Shown here piece by piece: positions 51,561 to 60,168 of a stretch of 64,000 nt of DNA (position 1 is the first letter of the stretch; the number at the start of each line of letters is the position of its first letter). The position numbers and the translations under genes are program-made. The notes beneath the pieces were generated by a model, which saw only the letters and a program-made list of their open reading frames with translations, did no database searches and was not told the origin of the DNA. The DNA is taken from contig CAZAZR010000003.1 of assembly GCA_964489685.1 (NCBI GenBank), forward strand, positions 1 through 64,000, given 5' to 3'. Origin of the DNA: SYFT01 sp964489685 (lineage in GTDB: Bacteria > Acidobacteriota > Vicinamibacteria > Vicinamibacterales > SCN-69-37).

Positions 51561-52477
51561 CGACCCGCCCCTGCGAGAGGCCCGAGGGGAGGATCGGGCC
51601 AGTCCGGCCATTGGCCCAGTCGCAACCCGCGTTGGACCAGCCGCAGGACGTAAATGCCGCACGCCATCAGGCCGCTCATGCGCGTGGGCGCGGCATGCCA
51701 CAACATGCGCCATCGCCTGCCCACATTCAATTGATGCGTCGTGTTCACAAACAGCGCGTGCCCTGCGGTGCGGAGTCCGGAGGACAGCGGCGGCGGATTG
51801 GTATTCGGTTCGCAGAACATCCGTGCTCTGGGGGCCACGAGCAGACGCCACCCACGGCGCCGTACCCGCACGGAAAATTCGACATCCGCCCACAGATGCG
51901 GAAAGCGGGCGTCATCGAGAAGACCGAACGTGTTCAACGCCGATGCAGGTACAAGGATGCAGTTTCCCGCCAGGGCCTCAACGACCCAGGGCTCCTGGGG
52001 CACCGTAAACGCCGTCAACCGGGTGGGAATGCGCCACCCGCCGTACCACGTGTCCCATGACTGCCCCACCTGGAAGACGCGATGGGGCGTGTCCCACAGC
52101 AACAACAGCGCGCCGACGACCGAGTCGGGATACGTACGGGCGCATCGGAGCAGTTCCACGAAGACCTGCCGATTGAAGACGGCATCGTTGTTGGCGATCA
52201 CGGCGTAGTCCGCTCCGGCCGCCAGCACTCGTCGCAGGCCCGCATTGGTGCCGCCTCCATAAAACAGCGTGCCGTCACCCGCCACGATCTCCACGTCTGG
52301 GTAGGCGCGCCGGATCGCCTCCGAGGTTCCATCCGACGACCCATCATCGACGACCACCACGTGGAGCGTCATGCCCGTCGTGTCGGCATCGTAAATGCTT
52401 TTGAGCGCTCGCAACGTGGTGTCGCGCCGGTTGTAGACGGCCATCACGACGCCAATGCTGGTCGTCCCCTCCGTCAC
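51557..52477 (-). CDS. Glycosyltransferase family 2 (rhamnosyltransferase-like)
   Basis: A 306-residue GT-A transferase: IGVVMAVYNRRDTTLRAL at residues 8-25, VVVVDDGSSDGTSEAI, GDGTLFYGGGTNAGLR and YAVIANNDAVF. The NND triad replaces DxD, as in rhamnosyl- and related family 2 transferases, and LWADVEFSVRVRRRGW is the acceptor-site ED-like segment. GTG 52477 overlaps the stop of the methyltransferase upstream (GTGA). It is coupled to the GT4 downstream by another 4-nt overlap. Confidence 0.87.
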   Translation of the reverse strand: MTEGTTSIGVVMAVYNRRDTTLRALKSIYDADTTGMTLHVVVVDDGSSDGTSEAIRRAYPDVEIVAGDGTLFYGGGTNAGLRRVLAAGADYAVIANNDAVFNRQVFVELLRCARTYPDSVVGALLLLWDTPHRVFQVGQSWDTWYGGWRIPTRLTAFTVPQEPWVVEALAGNCILVPASALNTFGLLDDARFPHLWADVEFSVRVRRRGWRLLVAPRARMFCEPNTNPPPLSSGLRTAGHALFVNTTHQLNVGRRWRMLWHAAPTRMSGLMACGIYVLRLVQRGLRLGQWPDWPDPPLGPLAGAGR

Positions 52478-53196
52478 GTCTGCACCGGCGGGTCGGCCAT
52501 CCGGCACTCGGCAATGAGACCGTCGGCCAAGTGCGGTGCCAGCCGTGTCAGGACGGCATTGGTCCAGCGTACCGTCCACCTCGTGTACGGATAGTGTTCG
52601 GTGCCAAGGTCGTAGAACCACTGGCCCGTGACTACCAGGCCCTGGGTCGTGAGCAATCGCGCCAAGGTGGCCTGCGAGTAGTAGGCCACGTGATCGGGAT
52701 GGACGGGCTCCGCATGGCCTCCCCGCCCGCGAAGGGCATACTGCGCGAGCCGGAATCCGCAGTAGGCATTGACGGTGGTGACCAGCAGACGCGTCTGCGG
52801 ACCCATGACCTGTCGGACGTTTCTCAGAAACGTGCCGGGATTGGTCAGGTGCTCCACGATTTCACCGGCGATGACGATGTCGAACGGACCCGCCGCGACC
52901 AAATCCGCCGCGAGGTCGCCGACATCGCCCGCGTGCAGATGGGTGACACCACGCGCGGCCAGGACGTCAACCCCGGCCTGGTCGATATCGACGCCGTGTA
53001 ATTCACTGGCCACGTCACGCAATCGCAAATGGAGCAGCGAGCCATCGGCCAGACTCTGCGCGGTATACGGCGCATTGGTGCAACCCAGATGCAGGACGCG
53101 CTTGCCGTTCGATCGCGCAAGGAGGTACTCCACTCTCTGCACGAGGGGAATCGACGCGCGCGCCAGCGACATGCAGACGACATGGTAGCACCGCAT
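52474..53196 (-). CDS. Class I SAM-dependent methyltransferase
   Basis: A 240-residue methyltransferase: motif I RVLHLGCTNAPYT near 34, the acidic loop GVDIDQAGVDVL, and GEIVEHLTNPGTFLRNV, which is the typical post-motif stretch. GHAEPVHPDHVAYYS is the substrate-side segment of glycan methyltransferases. ATG 53196 is chosen because GAAGGGGG lies 9 nt upstream; ATG 53172 would remove eight residues. It starts a three-gene unit (MT, GT2, GT4). It is divergent from a second methyltransferase 33 nt away. Confidence 0.83.
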   Translation of the reverse strand: MRCYHVVCMSLARASIPLVQRVEYLLARSNGKRVLHLGCTNAPYTAQSLADGSLLHLRLRDVASELHGVDIDQAGVDVLAARGVTHLHAGDVGDLAADLVAAGPFDIVIAGEIVEHLTNPGTFLRNVRQVMGPQTRLLVTTVNAYCGFRLAQYALRGRGGHAEPVHPDHVAYYSQATLARLLTTQGLVVTGQWFYDLGTEHYPYTRWTVRWTNAVLTRLAPHLADGLIAECRMADPPVQT

Positions 53197-53229
53197 CGGG
53201 ACGCACCCCCTTCGGGTATCCTGTGGCTC

Positions 53230-54033
53230 ATGGCCGACCATCGCGCCGCAGCAGTGGATGACGCGTTCTCGGCGCGCGTGCACCGCCTGGACACCACGAT
53301 CTTCGACGCGATTCCATCCGAGTCAACACCATGGGACCGGCGATCGCTGCTCGCGTGTCAACAGGCCGTCCGCATGCGATGGTCACCGTACGTCTACCTC
53401 GAGATGGGGTCGCACCTGGGCGGCAGCCTGCAACCACATGTGCTGGATCCCAGGTGTGCGGCTGCACATTCGATCGATCCCCGGCCGGCGCAGCAACCCG
53501 ATGCACGGGGCCAGCGTTTCGGGTACCCGGGAAATTCGACGGCTCGAATGCTGGCGAATCTGGCCGCGGCCGGCGGTGATACACACCGCGTCGTGTGCCA
53601 CGAACAGACCGCCGCGCGCCTGAATCCCGACGGCTTCGGGCCGGCGCCACACTTGTGCTTCATTGATGGCGAACACACCGATACCGCGGTCATGGCCGAC
53701 TTTGCCTTCTGTCAGCGGGTGGTCGCGCCGGGCGGCCTGATCGTGTTCCACGACGCCCACATCATCTACAACGCATTGGGCACCATCGTGGCTTCGCTCG
53801 ATCGCGCCGGCACGGTGTATCGGGCGTGTCCTCTGCCCGATACGCTGTTTGCGATCGAACTCGGCGACGGCGCGCTCCTTGAGGGGACAGCCCTGGCGCC
53901 CGTGCGGCGCGAGAGCCATCGAGGGTATGTCCTGTCACTTCAGCAGACAGACCACTATCGCCGCTTCGCCAACCAGTGGCTGTTTCGTGTGCTCCGAAAA
54001 GCCCGTGCGATGGCCGCGCGACCGCGCGGGTGA
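53230..54033 (+). CDS. Methyltransferase-like protein (Methyltransf_24 type)
   Basis: A 267-residue protein resembling class I methyltransferases of the Methyltransf_24 type. YLEMGSHLGGSLQP near 57 stands for motif I (ExG.. loop), HLCFIDGEHTDTAV near 143 has the metal-binding Asp and GGLIVFHDAHIIYNAL the following His. Such enzymes in glycan clusters methylate sugars, or accompany other transferases. ATG 53230 is preferred, as the upstream open frame lies over the divergent methyltransferase gene. It ends 7 nt from the convergent GT9. Confidence 0.75.
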   Translation: MADHRAAAVDDAFSARVHRLDTTIFDAIPSESTPWDRRSLLACQQAVRMRWSPYVYLEMGSHLGGSLQPHVLDPRCAAAHSIDPRPAQQPDARGQRFGYPGNSTARMLANLAAAGGDTHRVVCHEQTAARLNPDGFGPAPHLCFIDGEHTDTAVMADFAFCQRVVAPGGLIVFHDAHIIYNALGTIVASLDRAGTVYRACPLPDTLFAIELGDGALLEGTALAPVRRESHRGYVLSLQQTDHYRRFANQWLFRVLRKARAMAARPRG

Positions 54034-54040
54034 TGAAGCG

Positions 54041-55102
54041 CTACGACGACCGCATCAGCAGGGGCTCCAGCGCGCTCCAGACACTGTCCGCCGTCAGGTC
54101 TTCCATGCACGGATGACCGGCCGTCCGGCACTGTACGTCCCGGCAACCCTCGCAAGGCACGGTGAGTCGCACGACGACATGCTGTGGGCCGATCGGGTCC
54201 CACTGCCCACGGGGCAAACCCGCCCATGCGGCCACCACGCAGGGGGTGCCCATACTCGCCGCCAGGTGGGCCAATCCCGAATCGACGCCGACGAAGGCCT
54301 GGCATTCGGCCAACACGGCCGCGGTCATCCGCGGCGGGTGTCCGCACGCATTCACGCCAAAGCCCCACGCGTCCGTCAGGGTCTCAAATGCCGTCCGGTC
54401 GGCCGGTCCTCCGACGCCAACGACCTCGACACCCCGTGCGTGCGCACGCCGGCCCAGATCGAGAAACCGGCCCGTGGGCCAGTTCTTTGCGGGCCAGTTC
54501 GAGAGAAGGCCCATCGCCAACCTTGGGCGCCCCTGCTCGCTCCGAGCCAGCATCACAAGGCCGGCCTCGCGTTCCTCCGAGCTCAGGGTCAGCAAAGGCA
54601 TCTGCCCATGGGGCGCGTGCGCGGCCACGACACCCGACGCCGCCAGTCGTGACAGTTTCAGCCGGTCTTCCCTGAGCGACTCGCCTGGCGACGCGTCGCC
54701 CGATGGTGCCATCGCATCGTATCCGTGGAACGTACGGGCGCCACAGGCCCGAAAGAACCAGCGATCGCGTTTCAGAAGCCGCAAGGGGCGTTCGCTTGGC
54801 AGGAGGGAGACCACGAGTTCGATGTGATGCCGACGAATGGTCCGTGCCACACGCCACACGTCCCGGATCAGTCGCACCGGCGACGGCCATTCCCCGTACT
54901 CCAGAAATTCGTCCACCAGCACATCACCGCCGAGGACGGCCTGTGCTGGCAGTCGGGCCCCTCCGGACGTGGTGAGCAGGAGCACCCGATGGCCCGGCCA
55001 CTCAGCCCGCACGGCGCGCAGGGCTGGAATCGTAAGAATCGTGTCACCGAGCGAACCGGTGTGATGCGCCAGGAGCCATGGATCGTTCTGCGCGGCGCTC
55101 AT
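54041..55102 (-). CDS. GT9-family heptosyltransferase-like protein
   Basis: A 353-residue GT-B protein of family 9 (WaaC/WaaF/RfaF). LLAHHTGSLGDTILTIPALRAVR near 10 is the acceptor-side start. The donor site shows LSNWPAKNWPTGRFLDLG and the diagnostic VGVDSGLAHLAASMGTPCV (DSG..H). WDPIGP and a cysteine-rich C-terminal tail (CEGCRDVQCRTAGHPC, as in heptosyltransferases) follow. It adds a heptose or similar sugar to a core or capsule acceptor. ATG 55102 overlaps the upstream GT4 stop by 4 nt. Confidence 0.88.
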   Translation of the reverse strand: MSAAQNDPWLLAHHTGSLGDTILTIPALRAVRAEWPGHRVLLLTTSGGARLPAQAVLGGDVLVDEFLEYGEWPSPVRLIRDVWRVARTIRRHHIELVVSLLPSERPLRLLKRDRWFFRACGARTFHGYDAMAPSGDASPGESLREDRLKLSRLAASGVVAAHAPHGQMPLLTLSSEEREAGLVMLARSEQGRPRLAMGLLSNWPAKNWPTGRFLDLGRRAHARGVEVVGVGGPADRTAFETLTDAWGFGVNACGHPPRMTAAVLAECQAFVGVDSGLAHLAASMGTPCVVAAWAGLPRGQWDPIGPQHVVVRLTVPCEGCRDVQCRTAGHPCMEDLTADSVWSALEPLLMRSS

Positions 55103-56361
55103 GCTGGGCGGCCGGCGGCGCGGACTGAGCGAACGCACGAATCGTACACGGCAAGAGTCACACCGGCCATCTCGTCGGCGTCAAACGTCAGGGCATGCAC
55201 GTGCGCGGCGGCGGCCAGACGTCTCGCCAGCGCGGGGTCGTGACGCAGTTGCAGAATGGCGCCAGCCAGCCCCTCGGCGTCGCCGGGAGGCACCAGGATC
55301 CCGGTGACACCGTGCTCCACCGCTTCTGGAATGGCGTTGACCGGCGTCGAGACCACAGGCACGCCGAGCGCCATGGCTTCCACCAGCGCCAACGGCAGTC
55401 CTTCCTCAAGGCTTGGCAACACGAACACGTCGGCCGCCGCAACCGCCTTCAGGTACGAACGTCGCCCATCGGGCAAGTCCGCCTGTGGCACATATCGCAC
55501 CACTCCGTTCAGCGCACGCAGTTCCGAGGCGGCGCGTCCTGTCACCGCTGCCGGTCCCAGCCAGAGGAAGTCCACGTCGGTCGCTTCCGTTCGTACCCGC
55601 CGAGCGGCCTCGAGCCAGATCCAGCATCCCTTGCGCTCGATGAACTGCGCGCCGGTCACGACGAGAAACCGGCCGGGGGCGATCCCCAATTGACGCCGTG
55701 TCTCATCGCGTGACGTTCCCGTACTGGCGGCGACGACTTCCTGACGTTCCACCGGTGAGTACGCCAGCGGTACCCTCGCAATGTCGTCCACCCGCAGGAA
55801 CGGCCGGAGGCTTTCTCTCACATGTTTGTTCGCCGCGATGAGTCGAAAGCCCGGACGTCGCGTCAATGAGCGCATCCGACGCCGCCATACATGCGCTCGC
55901 AGGCCACCGATGTGTGGCAGGGACGTGTGGAGCGTCACCACAACTCCGTGGCGACCCGCCAGCGTCCACAAGACGCCCGTGAACAGCGTCAGCGAGACAT
56001 CACAATGAAACACCGTGCCAGGGCCGGTCACCCGCCGGCAGGATCGCCACAACGCCACCTGCGCGTGCCAGGCCCGCACGTGCGCGGTCACACGATGCAC
56101 CAGCGTGGTGGCCGGCGTCACGTCGAGGCGGCCGCGCATCCTCTCGACGGTGACGCCCAGTGCCTGGAGCTCCGCGACCAGATCGTCGGCTGATCCGGCG
56201 GGCACGATCGCGGTCACGCGCGCGCGCAGCACCACGCGGCGCATGAGGGAAATGAAGTACCGCTGGGCGCCGCCCCATTCGAGGTAGGGCCACACGTACA
56301 CGACGTGCGCCGCGACGGTCTCGTGTGTCTCGTGCGCCCGTGCATCGTTGACACCCTGCAT
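55099..56361 (-). CDS. Glycosyltransferase family 4
   Basis: A 420-residue GT-B enzyme: YVWPYLEWGGAQRYFISLMRR near 22 is the acceptor-domain start, VVVTLHTSLPHIGG the middle of it, VTGAQFIERKGCWIWLEA the hinge strand and PSLEEGLPLALVEAMALG the E-x7-E donor motif. ATG 56361 is used because a longer frame opens only with TTG. It is coupled to the GT9 downstream and divergent from the RmlD-like gene. A TTGAGT/TATTAT pair upstream may be its promoter. Confidence 0.88.
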   Translation of the reverse strand: MQGVNDARAHETHETVAAHVVYVWPYLEWGGAQRYFISLMRRVVLRARVTAIVPAGSADDLVAELQALGVTVERMRGRLDVTPATTLVHRVTAHVRAWHAQVALWRSCRRVTGPGTVFHCDVSLTLFTGVLWTLAGRHGVVVTLHTSLPHIGGLRAHVWRRRMRSLTRRPGFRLIAANKHVRESLRPFLRVDDIARVPLAYSPVERQEVVAASTGTSRDETRRQLGIAPGRFLVVTGAQFIERKGCWIWLEAARRVRTEATDVDFLWLGPAAVTGRAASELRALNGVVRYVPQADLPDGRRSYLKAVAAADVFVLPSLEEGLPLALVEAMALGVPVVSTPVNAIPEAVEHGVTGILVPPGDAEGLAGAILQLRHDPALARRLAAAAHVHALTFDADEMAGVTLAVYDSCVRSVRAAGRPA

Positions 56362-56372
56362 TGTGGGTGACC

Positions 56373-56400
56373 ATAATACCTTCTCACCAAGTGCACTCAA
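56373..56400 (-). promoter_or_regulatory. Candidate sigma70 promoter of the GT4-GT9 unit
   Basis: On the minus strand TTGAGT (56400-56395) and TATTAT (56378-56373) are separated by 16 nt, close to consensus (4/6 and 5/6). Transcription would start within a few bases of ATG 56361, giving a leaderless or very short leader. This is pattern matching only. Confidence 0.25.
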
Positions 56401-56434
56401 TGAGCACCCGACGCAGTATTGATCTGGTGCTCAC

Positions 56435-57319
56435 ATGACGGGCCCGCTGCTCGTCCTTGGCGGCAACGGCATGCTTGGCCACAAGGTCGCACAAGTCGCG
56501 GCGCCGCATCTGGAGGTGTACGCCACCGTTCGTCACCAACAGCCTGGCTTGCCGGCCGTGCTCGGCCTCGAAGCGGACCACGTCCTGCTCCACGCCGACG
56601 TGATCGCCGGACTCGACACCCTGCTCGACCAGGTGCGCCCGGGCGTCATCGTCAACTGCACCGGCGTGCTCCCATCGGCCGGCGGAACGCTGGATCCCCA
56701 GGGCGCGATTGGCGTCAATGCGCTGGCGCCACACCGCATTGCGGCTGCGGCACGGGCACGCGGCATGCGACTGATCCATGTCAGCACGGACGCGGTCTTC
56801 GACGGGAAGCGTGGCGACTACACCGAAGACGATGTCCCCGACGCGACAGACCTGTACGGCCGCTCGAAAGCGTTGGGGGAGGTGGACGATGAGAGCAGCC
56901 TGACGATACGGACGTCGCTGGTCGGACGGCAACTCCGGGGTTCGCGAGGACTGCTCGAGTGGTTCCTGTCACATCGCAGGCAGACCGTGCAGGGCTATCG
57001 CGCGATGCGGTTTTCCGGCCTCTCCACACTGGCGCTCGGTCGAACCATCGTGAACCTGATCACTCACCACCCGGCGCTGGCGGGTCGATTCCACGTGGGT
57101 GGCGACGCCATCAGCAAGTATGATCTGCTGCAGCTGATGAACGAGACGTTCAACGCAGGCGTCACCATTGTCCCCACCGATGGCCCCGGGATCGATCGCT
57201 CGCTGGACTCCAGGCGGTTTGCCGCCGTCGTTGGCTCGGCCCCCTCGTGGCAGCGCATGCTCGAAGACCTCGCCCAGGATCAGACGCCATACGACGAATG
57301 GAGGCAGCGTGCCCCATGA
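56435..57319 (+). CDS. RmlD-type sugar-nucleotide SDR
   Basis: A 294-residue extended SDR of the dTDP-4-dehydrorhamnose reductase type: LLVLGGNGMLGHKVAQ at residues 5-20, IVNCTGVLP near 72, HVSTDAVFDG near 114 and the catalytic YGRSKALGE near 140. FSGLSTLALGRTI occurs in place of the usual loop. It probably reduces a 4-keto or reduces/epimerises a nucleotide sugar for the glycan. No RmlA/B/C genes are seen beside it. The stop overlaps the flippase ATG by 4 nt. Confidence 0.85.
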   Translation: MTGPLLVLGGNGMLGHKVAQVAAPHLEVYATVRHQQPGLPAVLGLEADHVLLHADVIAGLDTLLDQVRPGVIVNCTGVLPSAGGTLDPQGAIGVNALAPHRIAAAARARGMRLIHVSTDAVFDGKRGDYTEDDVPDATDLYGRSKALGEVDDESSLTIRTSLVGRQLRGSRGLLEWFLSHRRQTVQGYRAMRFSGLSTLALGRTIVNLITHHPALAGRFHVGGDAISKYDLLQLMNETFNAGVTIVPTDGPGIDRSLDSRRFAAVVGSAPSWQRMLEDLAQDQTPYDEWRQRAP

Positions 57320-58827
57320 CCCCGGCACCCTCGGGTCCGCGCGATAACTCCGGACTGCTGCACCACGCCGCGCAGGGCGTGGTGGGTTGGGCCGTGCCGC
57401 TCACGGTCACCTTCGTCGCCACACCGCTGATTGTCCATGGGCTCGGCCCGGACGGCTTCGCGGTGTACGCCTGGGCGGCGGCGTTCGCGGCGGGGATCGC
57501 GACGGCTGGCCCGGCACGCGGCGTGCTCCACCTGGTGTCCCGAAGCGGTGTGGCACGGCTGCGCCACGAGGCGGTCTCGGCTGGTCTCTGGACGTCCGTC
57601 GGGCTGGGCTCGCTGGCGGCGGGTGTGCTCTGGGTCCTGGCCTCTTCGGCCGCTTCGATGGCGCAATTGCCGGCGGTGCTGGCGATGCCGGCACTCCGAA
57701 TCGCCGCCGTTGGCGCCGTGTCGGCAGCCGTCACCGCCGTGTGCGTCGGGGCGCTGCAAGGGTTGAAACGCTTCGGCACCGCCACAATGCTGACAAGCAT
57801 CGCGGCAGTCGTGACCGCGGCCGGCGCCGCCTGGATCGCAACCAGCGCATGGGGCGTGGTCGCTCTGGTGTCCTGGCAGGCCGGCGTCTCATTGGTGCTC
57901 AGTGTGGCGAGTGTCCTTGTCATTCGACGTGCCGTTGGACCAGTGTTCACCCCACCGACCACCACCGCCGCGGCGAGCGTCACCCGATTCGGCCTGGTCA
58001 CGATCGGCACGCAGTTGGTCTTCGCTGCATGGGTGATCGTCGAGCGAACGTTGGTGGGCCGATATCTGGGCGCGGAGATGCTGACCGCGCTCGTCGTGGG
58101 CCTGCTTCTGTGGATGCATGCCAACGCGGCCCTAGTCAGCGCGGTGCAGGTGATGGCATCGCTGGCCCCTGACGGCTCCCGCGGTGTTGATGACCGCCTT
58201 GCGCGCGCCTATCCCAGCGCGACGATCATGACCGCGGTCGTCGCCGTCGCTTCGGCAGCCCTCATTGCCGGTCTCGGTGTTCCAGCGTTGACACTGTGGA
58301 TCGGCCCAGGGATCGCGACCGTGGCCGAACCACTCTTGCTGCCGTTGGCGCTCGGTGTGGGACTCAACAGCCTCGGGACCACCGCCTGGTTTGCCAATGA
58401 GGCGGAAGGACGCCCGGCCCGGAACTTGGTCTGGGCTGCCACGGGCCTCGTACTCACCACGATCACGTTGTTGTGGCTGGCGCCTGCGGGCCACGCGGCG
58501 TCGGCCGGCATTGCGCGCCTGGTGGCCGTGGCGCCCGGCCCCCTGTTCATCGTCTGGACTGAGTGGTCCTCACGCGGTCGCCTTCGCGCACCATGGTGGA
58601 GCATCCTCACGTATATCGTTCCGTGCGGGATCGTGTTGTTCGTGGGCCTGCGGACCGTCGCGATCGCCGCCACCTCGTCATGGCTGGTGTTCTTCGTTGC
58701 GGCGATGCTGGGACTGGCGCTGTATGCGGCTGTAGTGTGGCACCTTCCGGTGATGACTGAACGCAACCGGCAGGCCTTGCGCTCGTGGCTTCGCCAATTG
58801 GCGCGGCCAAGGCCACGCCCTAGGTGA
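57316..58827 (+). CDS. Polysaccharide flippase (Wzx/MATE-like)
   Basis: A 503-residue membrane protein with about 12-14 hydrophobic segments and the polysaccharide_synt opening: VVGWAVPLTVTFVATPLIVHGLGPDGFAVYAWA. Paired GLQG/ALQGLKRFGTATML and charged short loops (ERTLVGRYLG) match Wzx flippases. It should flip lipid-linked repeat units to the periplasm, complementing the Wzy-like polymerase at 43045. The start is coupled to the RmlD-like gene by a 4-nt overlap. The last 8 nt overlap the convergent GT4. Confidence 0.85.
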   Translation: MTPAPSGPRDNSGLLHHAAQGVVGWAVPLTVTFVATPLIVHGLGPDGFAVYAWAAAFAAGIATAGPARGVLHLVSRSGVARLRHEAVSAGLWTSVGLGSLAAGVLWVLASSAASMAQLPAVLAMPALRIAAVGAVSAAVTAVCVGALQGLKRFGTATMLTSIAAVVTAAGAAWIATSAWGVVALVSWQAGVSLVLSVASVLVIRRAVGPVFTPPTTTAAASVTRFGLVTIGTQLVFAAWVIVERTLVGRYLGAEMLTALVVGLLLWMHANAALVSAVQVMASLAPDGSRGVDDRLARAYPSATIMTAVVAVASAALIAGLGVPALTLWIGPGIATVAEPLLLPLALGVGLNSLGTTAWFANEAEGRPARNLVWAATGLVLTTITLLWLAPAGHAASAGIARLVAVAPGPLFIVWTEWSSRGRLRAPWWSILTYIVPCGIVLFVGLRTVAIAATSSWLVFFVAAMLGLALYAAVVWHLPVMTERNRQALRSWLRQLARPRPRPR

Positions 58828-60082
58828 GGCGGCGGACGACGCTGTCGAGCGCGGATTCGTACTGGGGCACCACGCAGGCCTTTGAAAAGGTGTCGTCAAA
58901 TCGCGCCCGGCCGCGGGCACCCATGACGGCGCGGGATTCCTCATCGAGTTGGGCGAGCGCGTCGAGCGTGGCCGCCAGTTTCGCAGGGTCGCCCGGTGCG
59001 ACCACCACTCCAGTCCCGGTGGTCTGTACGAGATCGGCGGCCGCTCCTCGGACAGCCATCACGATGGGGCGGCCGGCGGCCAGGTACGCCACCGTCTTGG
59101 TCGGCACCACGGCCTCGAAGACCGGGGAATCCGCCAGATGCACCAGTAGTGCGTCCGCGGCGGCCATCAGCGCCGGCATCTCCTGATGCTGACGCCAGCC
59201 AAGAAACACTGTGCGGTCCGCCACGCCGATATCACGCGCCACACTCTCCAGTTCCTTTCGAGCCGTCCCTTCACCGGCGAACACCAGCACGATTCGAGGG
59301 TCCGTGAGGAGCGCGGCCGCCTTCACGACCGTGGTCAGGTCCTGGGCAATTCCGAGGTTGCCGGCAAAGAGCACCACAAACCGGTTGCGCCAGCCGTGTG
59401 ACTCGCGCGTAGCCGCGCGCTCGGCACTCGTGCCCTGACGGGCCAGGTCGCCATCCACCCAGTGGTGTGTCACGCACAAACGGTCAGGCAATGCCCCCTT
59501 TTCGATGAGCACGGCACGTGCGCGCTCGTTGGGCACGAGGATCCTTGAGGCGCGGCGGTAAATGAATCGTTCCAGGGCTTCAAGCGCGCGGATCGCGCGC
59601 CGATTCTGGATCAGTCCAGCGGCCACGATGACATCGGGCCAAATGTCCTGGACGTCGTAGACGAACGGCACCCGCATCAGCCGCGCCAGCAGCCACCCCG
59701 CGGCGCCGATCGACAGCGGCGGATGCCAGACGTAGATGACCTGAGGCCGCTTCAGCAGCGGCCGGGCCAGCACCGCAGCCAGCGCGAACGCGCCAAAGTT
59801 TGCGCAGCGGCGCAGCACCGACCGTCCGTGATACGCATAGCCCGCCATCCGAAGGACCGGTACCGCTCCCAACGTGTCGCGCTGCCACGGCCGGAGCGCG
59901 TAGCCGGGATATCGCGCACCGTGCGGATACTGGGGCAGGCCCGTCAGCACGGTCACGTCATGGCCGCGCTCGCACAATGCCTGTGCGAGATCGCCGGGTT
60001 TGGTGATGGGCTCTGGCGTGAAGTATTGCGCGAGCACAAGGACGCGCAGAGTTGGAACCGAAGAGGGGGGCCTTGGCGGCAT
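58820..60082 (-). CDS. Glycosyltransferase family 4 (WbuB-like)
   Basis: A 420-residue GT-B transferase: VLVLAQYFTPEPITKPGDL with VTVLTGLPQYPHG is the WbuB-like opening, YDVQDIWPDVIVAAG is the acceptor core, RFVVLFAGNLGIAQDL the hinge strand, and AVVPTKTVAYLAAGRP occupies the donor-site E-x7-E place with Glu in FEAVVPTK. WbuB enzymes add L-FucNAc to a GlcNAc-PP-lipid. Substrate here is unknown. It faces the flippase tail to tail and follows a hairpin-rich spacer. Confidence 0.88.
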   Translation of the reverse strand: MPPRPPSSVPTLRVLVLAQYFTPEPITKPGDLAQALCERGHDVTVLTGLPQYPHGARYPGYALRPWQRDTLGAVPVLRMAGYAYHGRSVLRRCANFGAFALAAVLARPLLKRPQVIYVWHPPLSIGAAGWLLARLMRVPFVYDVQDIWPDVIVAAGLIQNRRAIRALEALERFIYRRASRILVPNERARAVLIEKGALPDRLCVTHHWVDGDLARQGTSAERAATRESHGWRNRFVVLFAGNLGIAQDLTTVVKAAALLTDPRIVLVFAGEGTARKELESVARDIGVADRTVFLGWRQHQEMPALMAAADALLVHLADSPVFEAVVPTKTVAYLAAGRPIVMAVRGAAADLVQTTGTGVVVAPGDPAKLAATLDALAQLDEESRAVMGARGRARFDDTFSKACVVPQYESALDSVVRRLT

Positions 60083-60101
60083 CGTGGTGATTGGAATACC
60101 G

Positions 60102-60158
60102 CTGACGTCCAGAGCGGCGCAGCGAGGGCGCCGCCCTGGACGACCGAGAAGACGTCAG
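60102..60158. other. Intergenic inverted-repeat structure
   Basis: Arms GTCCAGAGCGGCG (60107-60119) and CGCCGCCCTGGAC (60129-60141) pair at 12 of 13 positions around a 9-nt loop. An outer pair CTGACGTC (60102-60109) and GACGTCAG (60151-60158) is a perfect 8-bp inverted repeat that shares its last three bases on the left with the inner arm, so the two pairings compete. It fills the gap between the FG-GAP gene 3' end and the GT4 5' end. No T-run follows. It may be a terminator or attenuator. Confidence 0.4.
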
Positions 60159-60168
60159 TCGCGATGGG

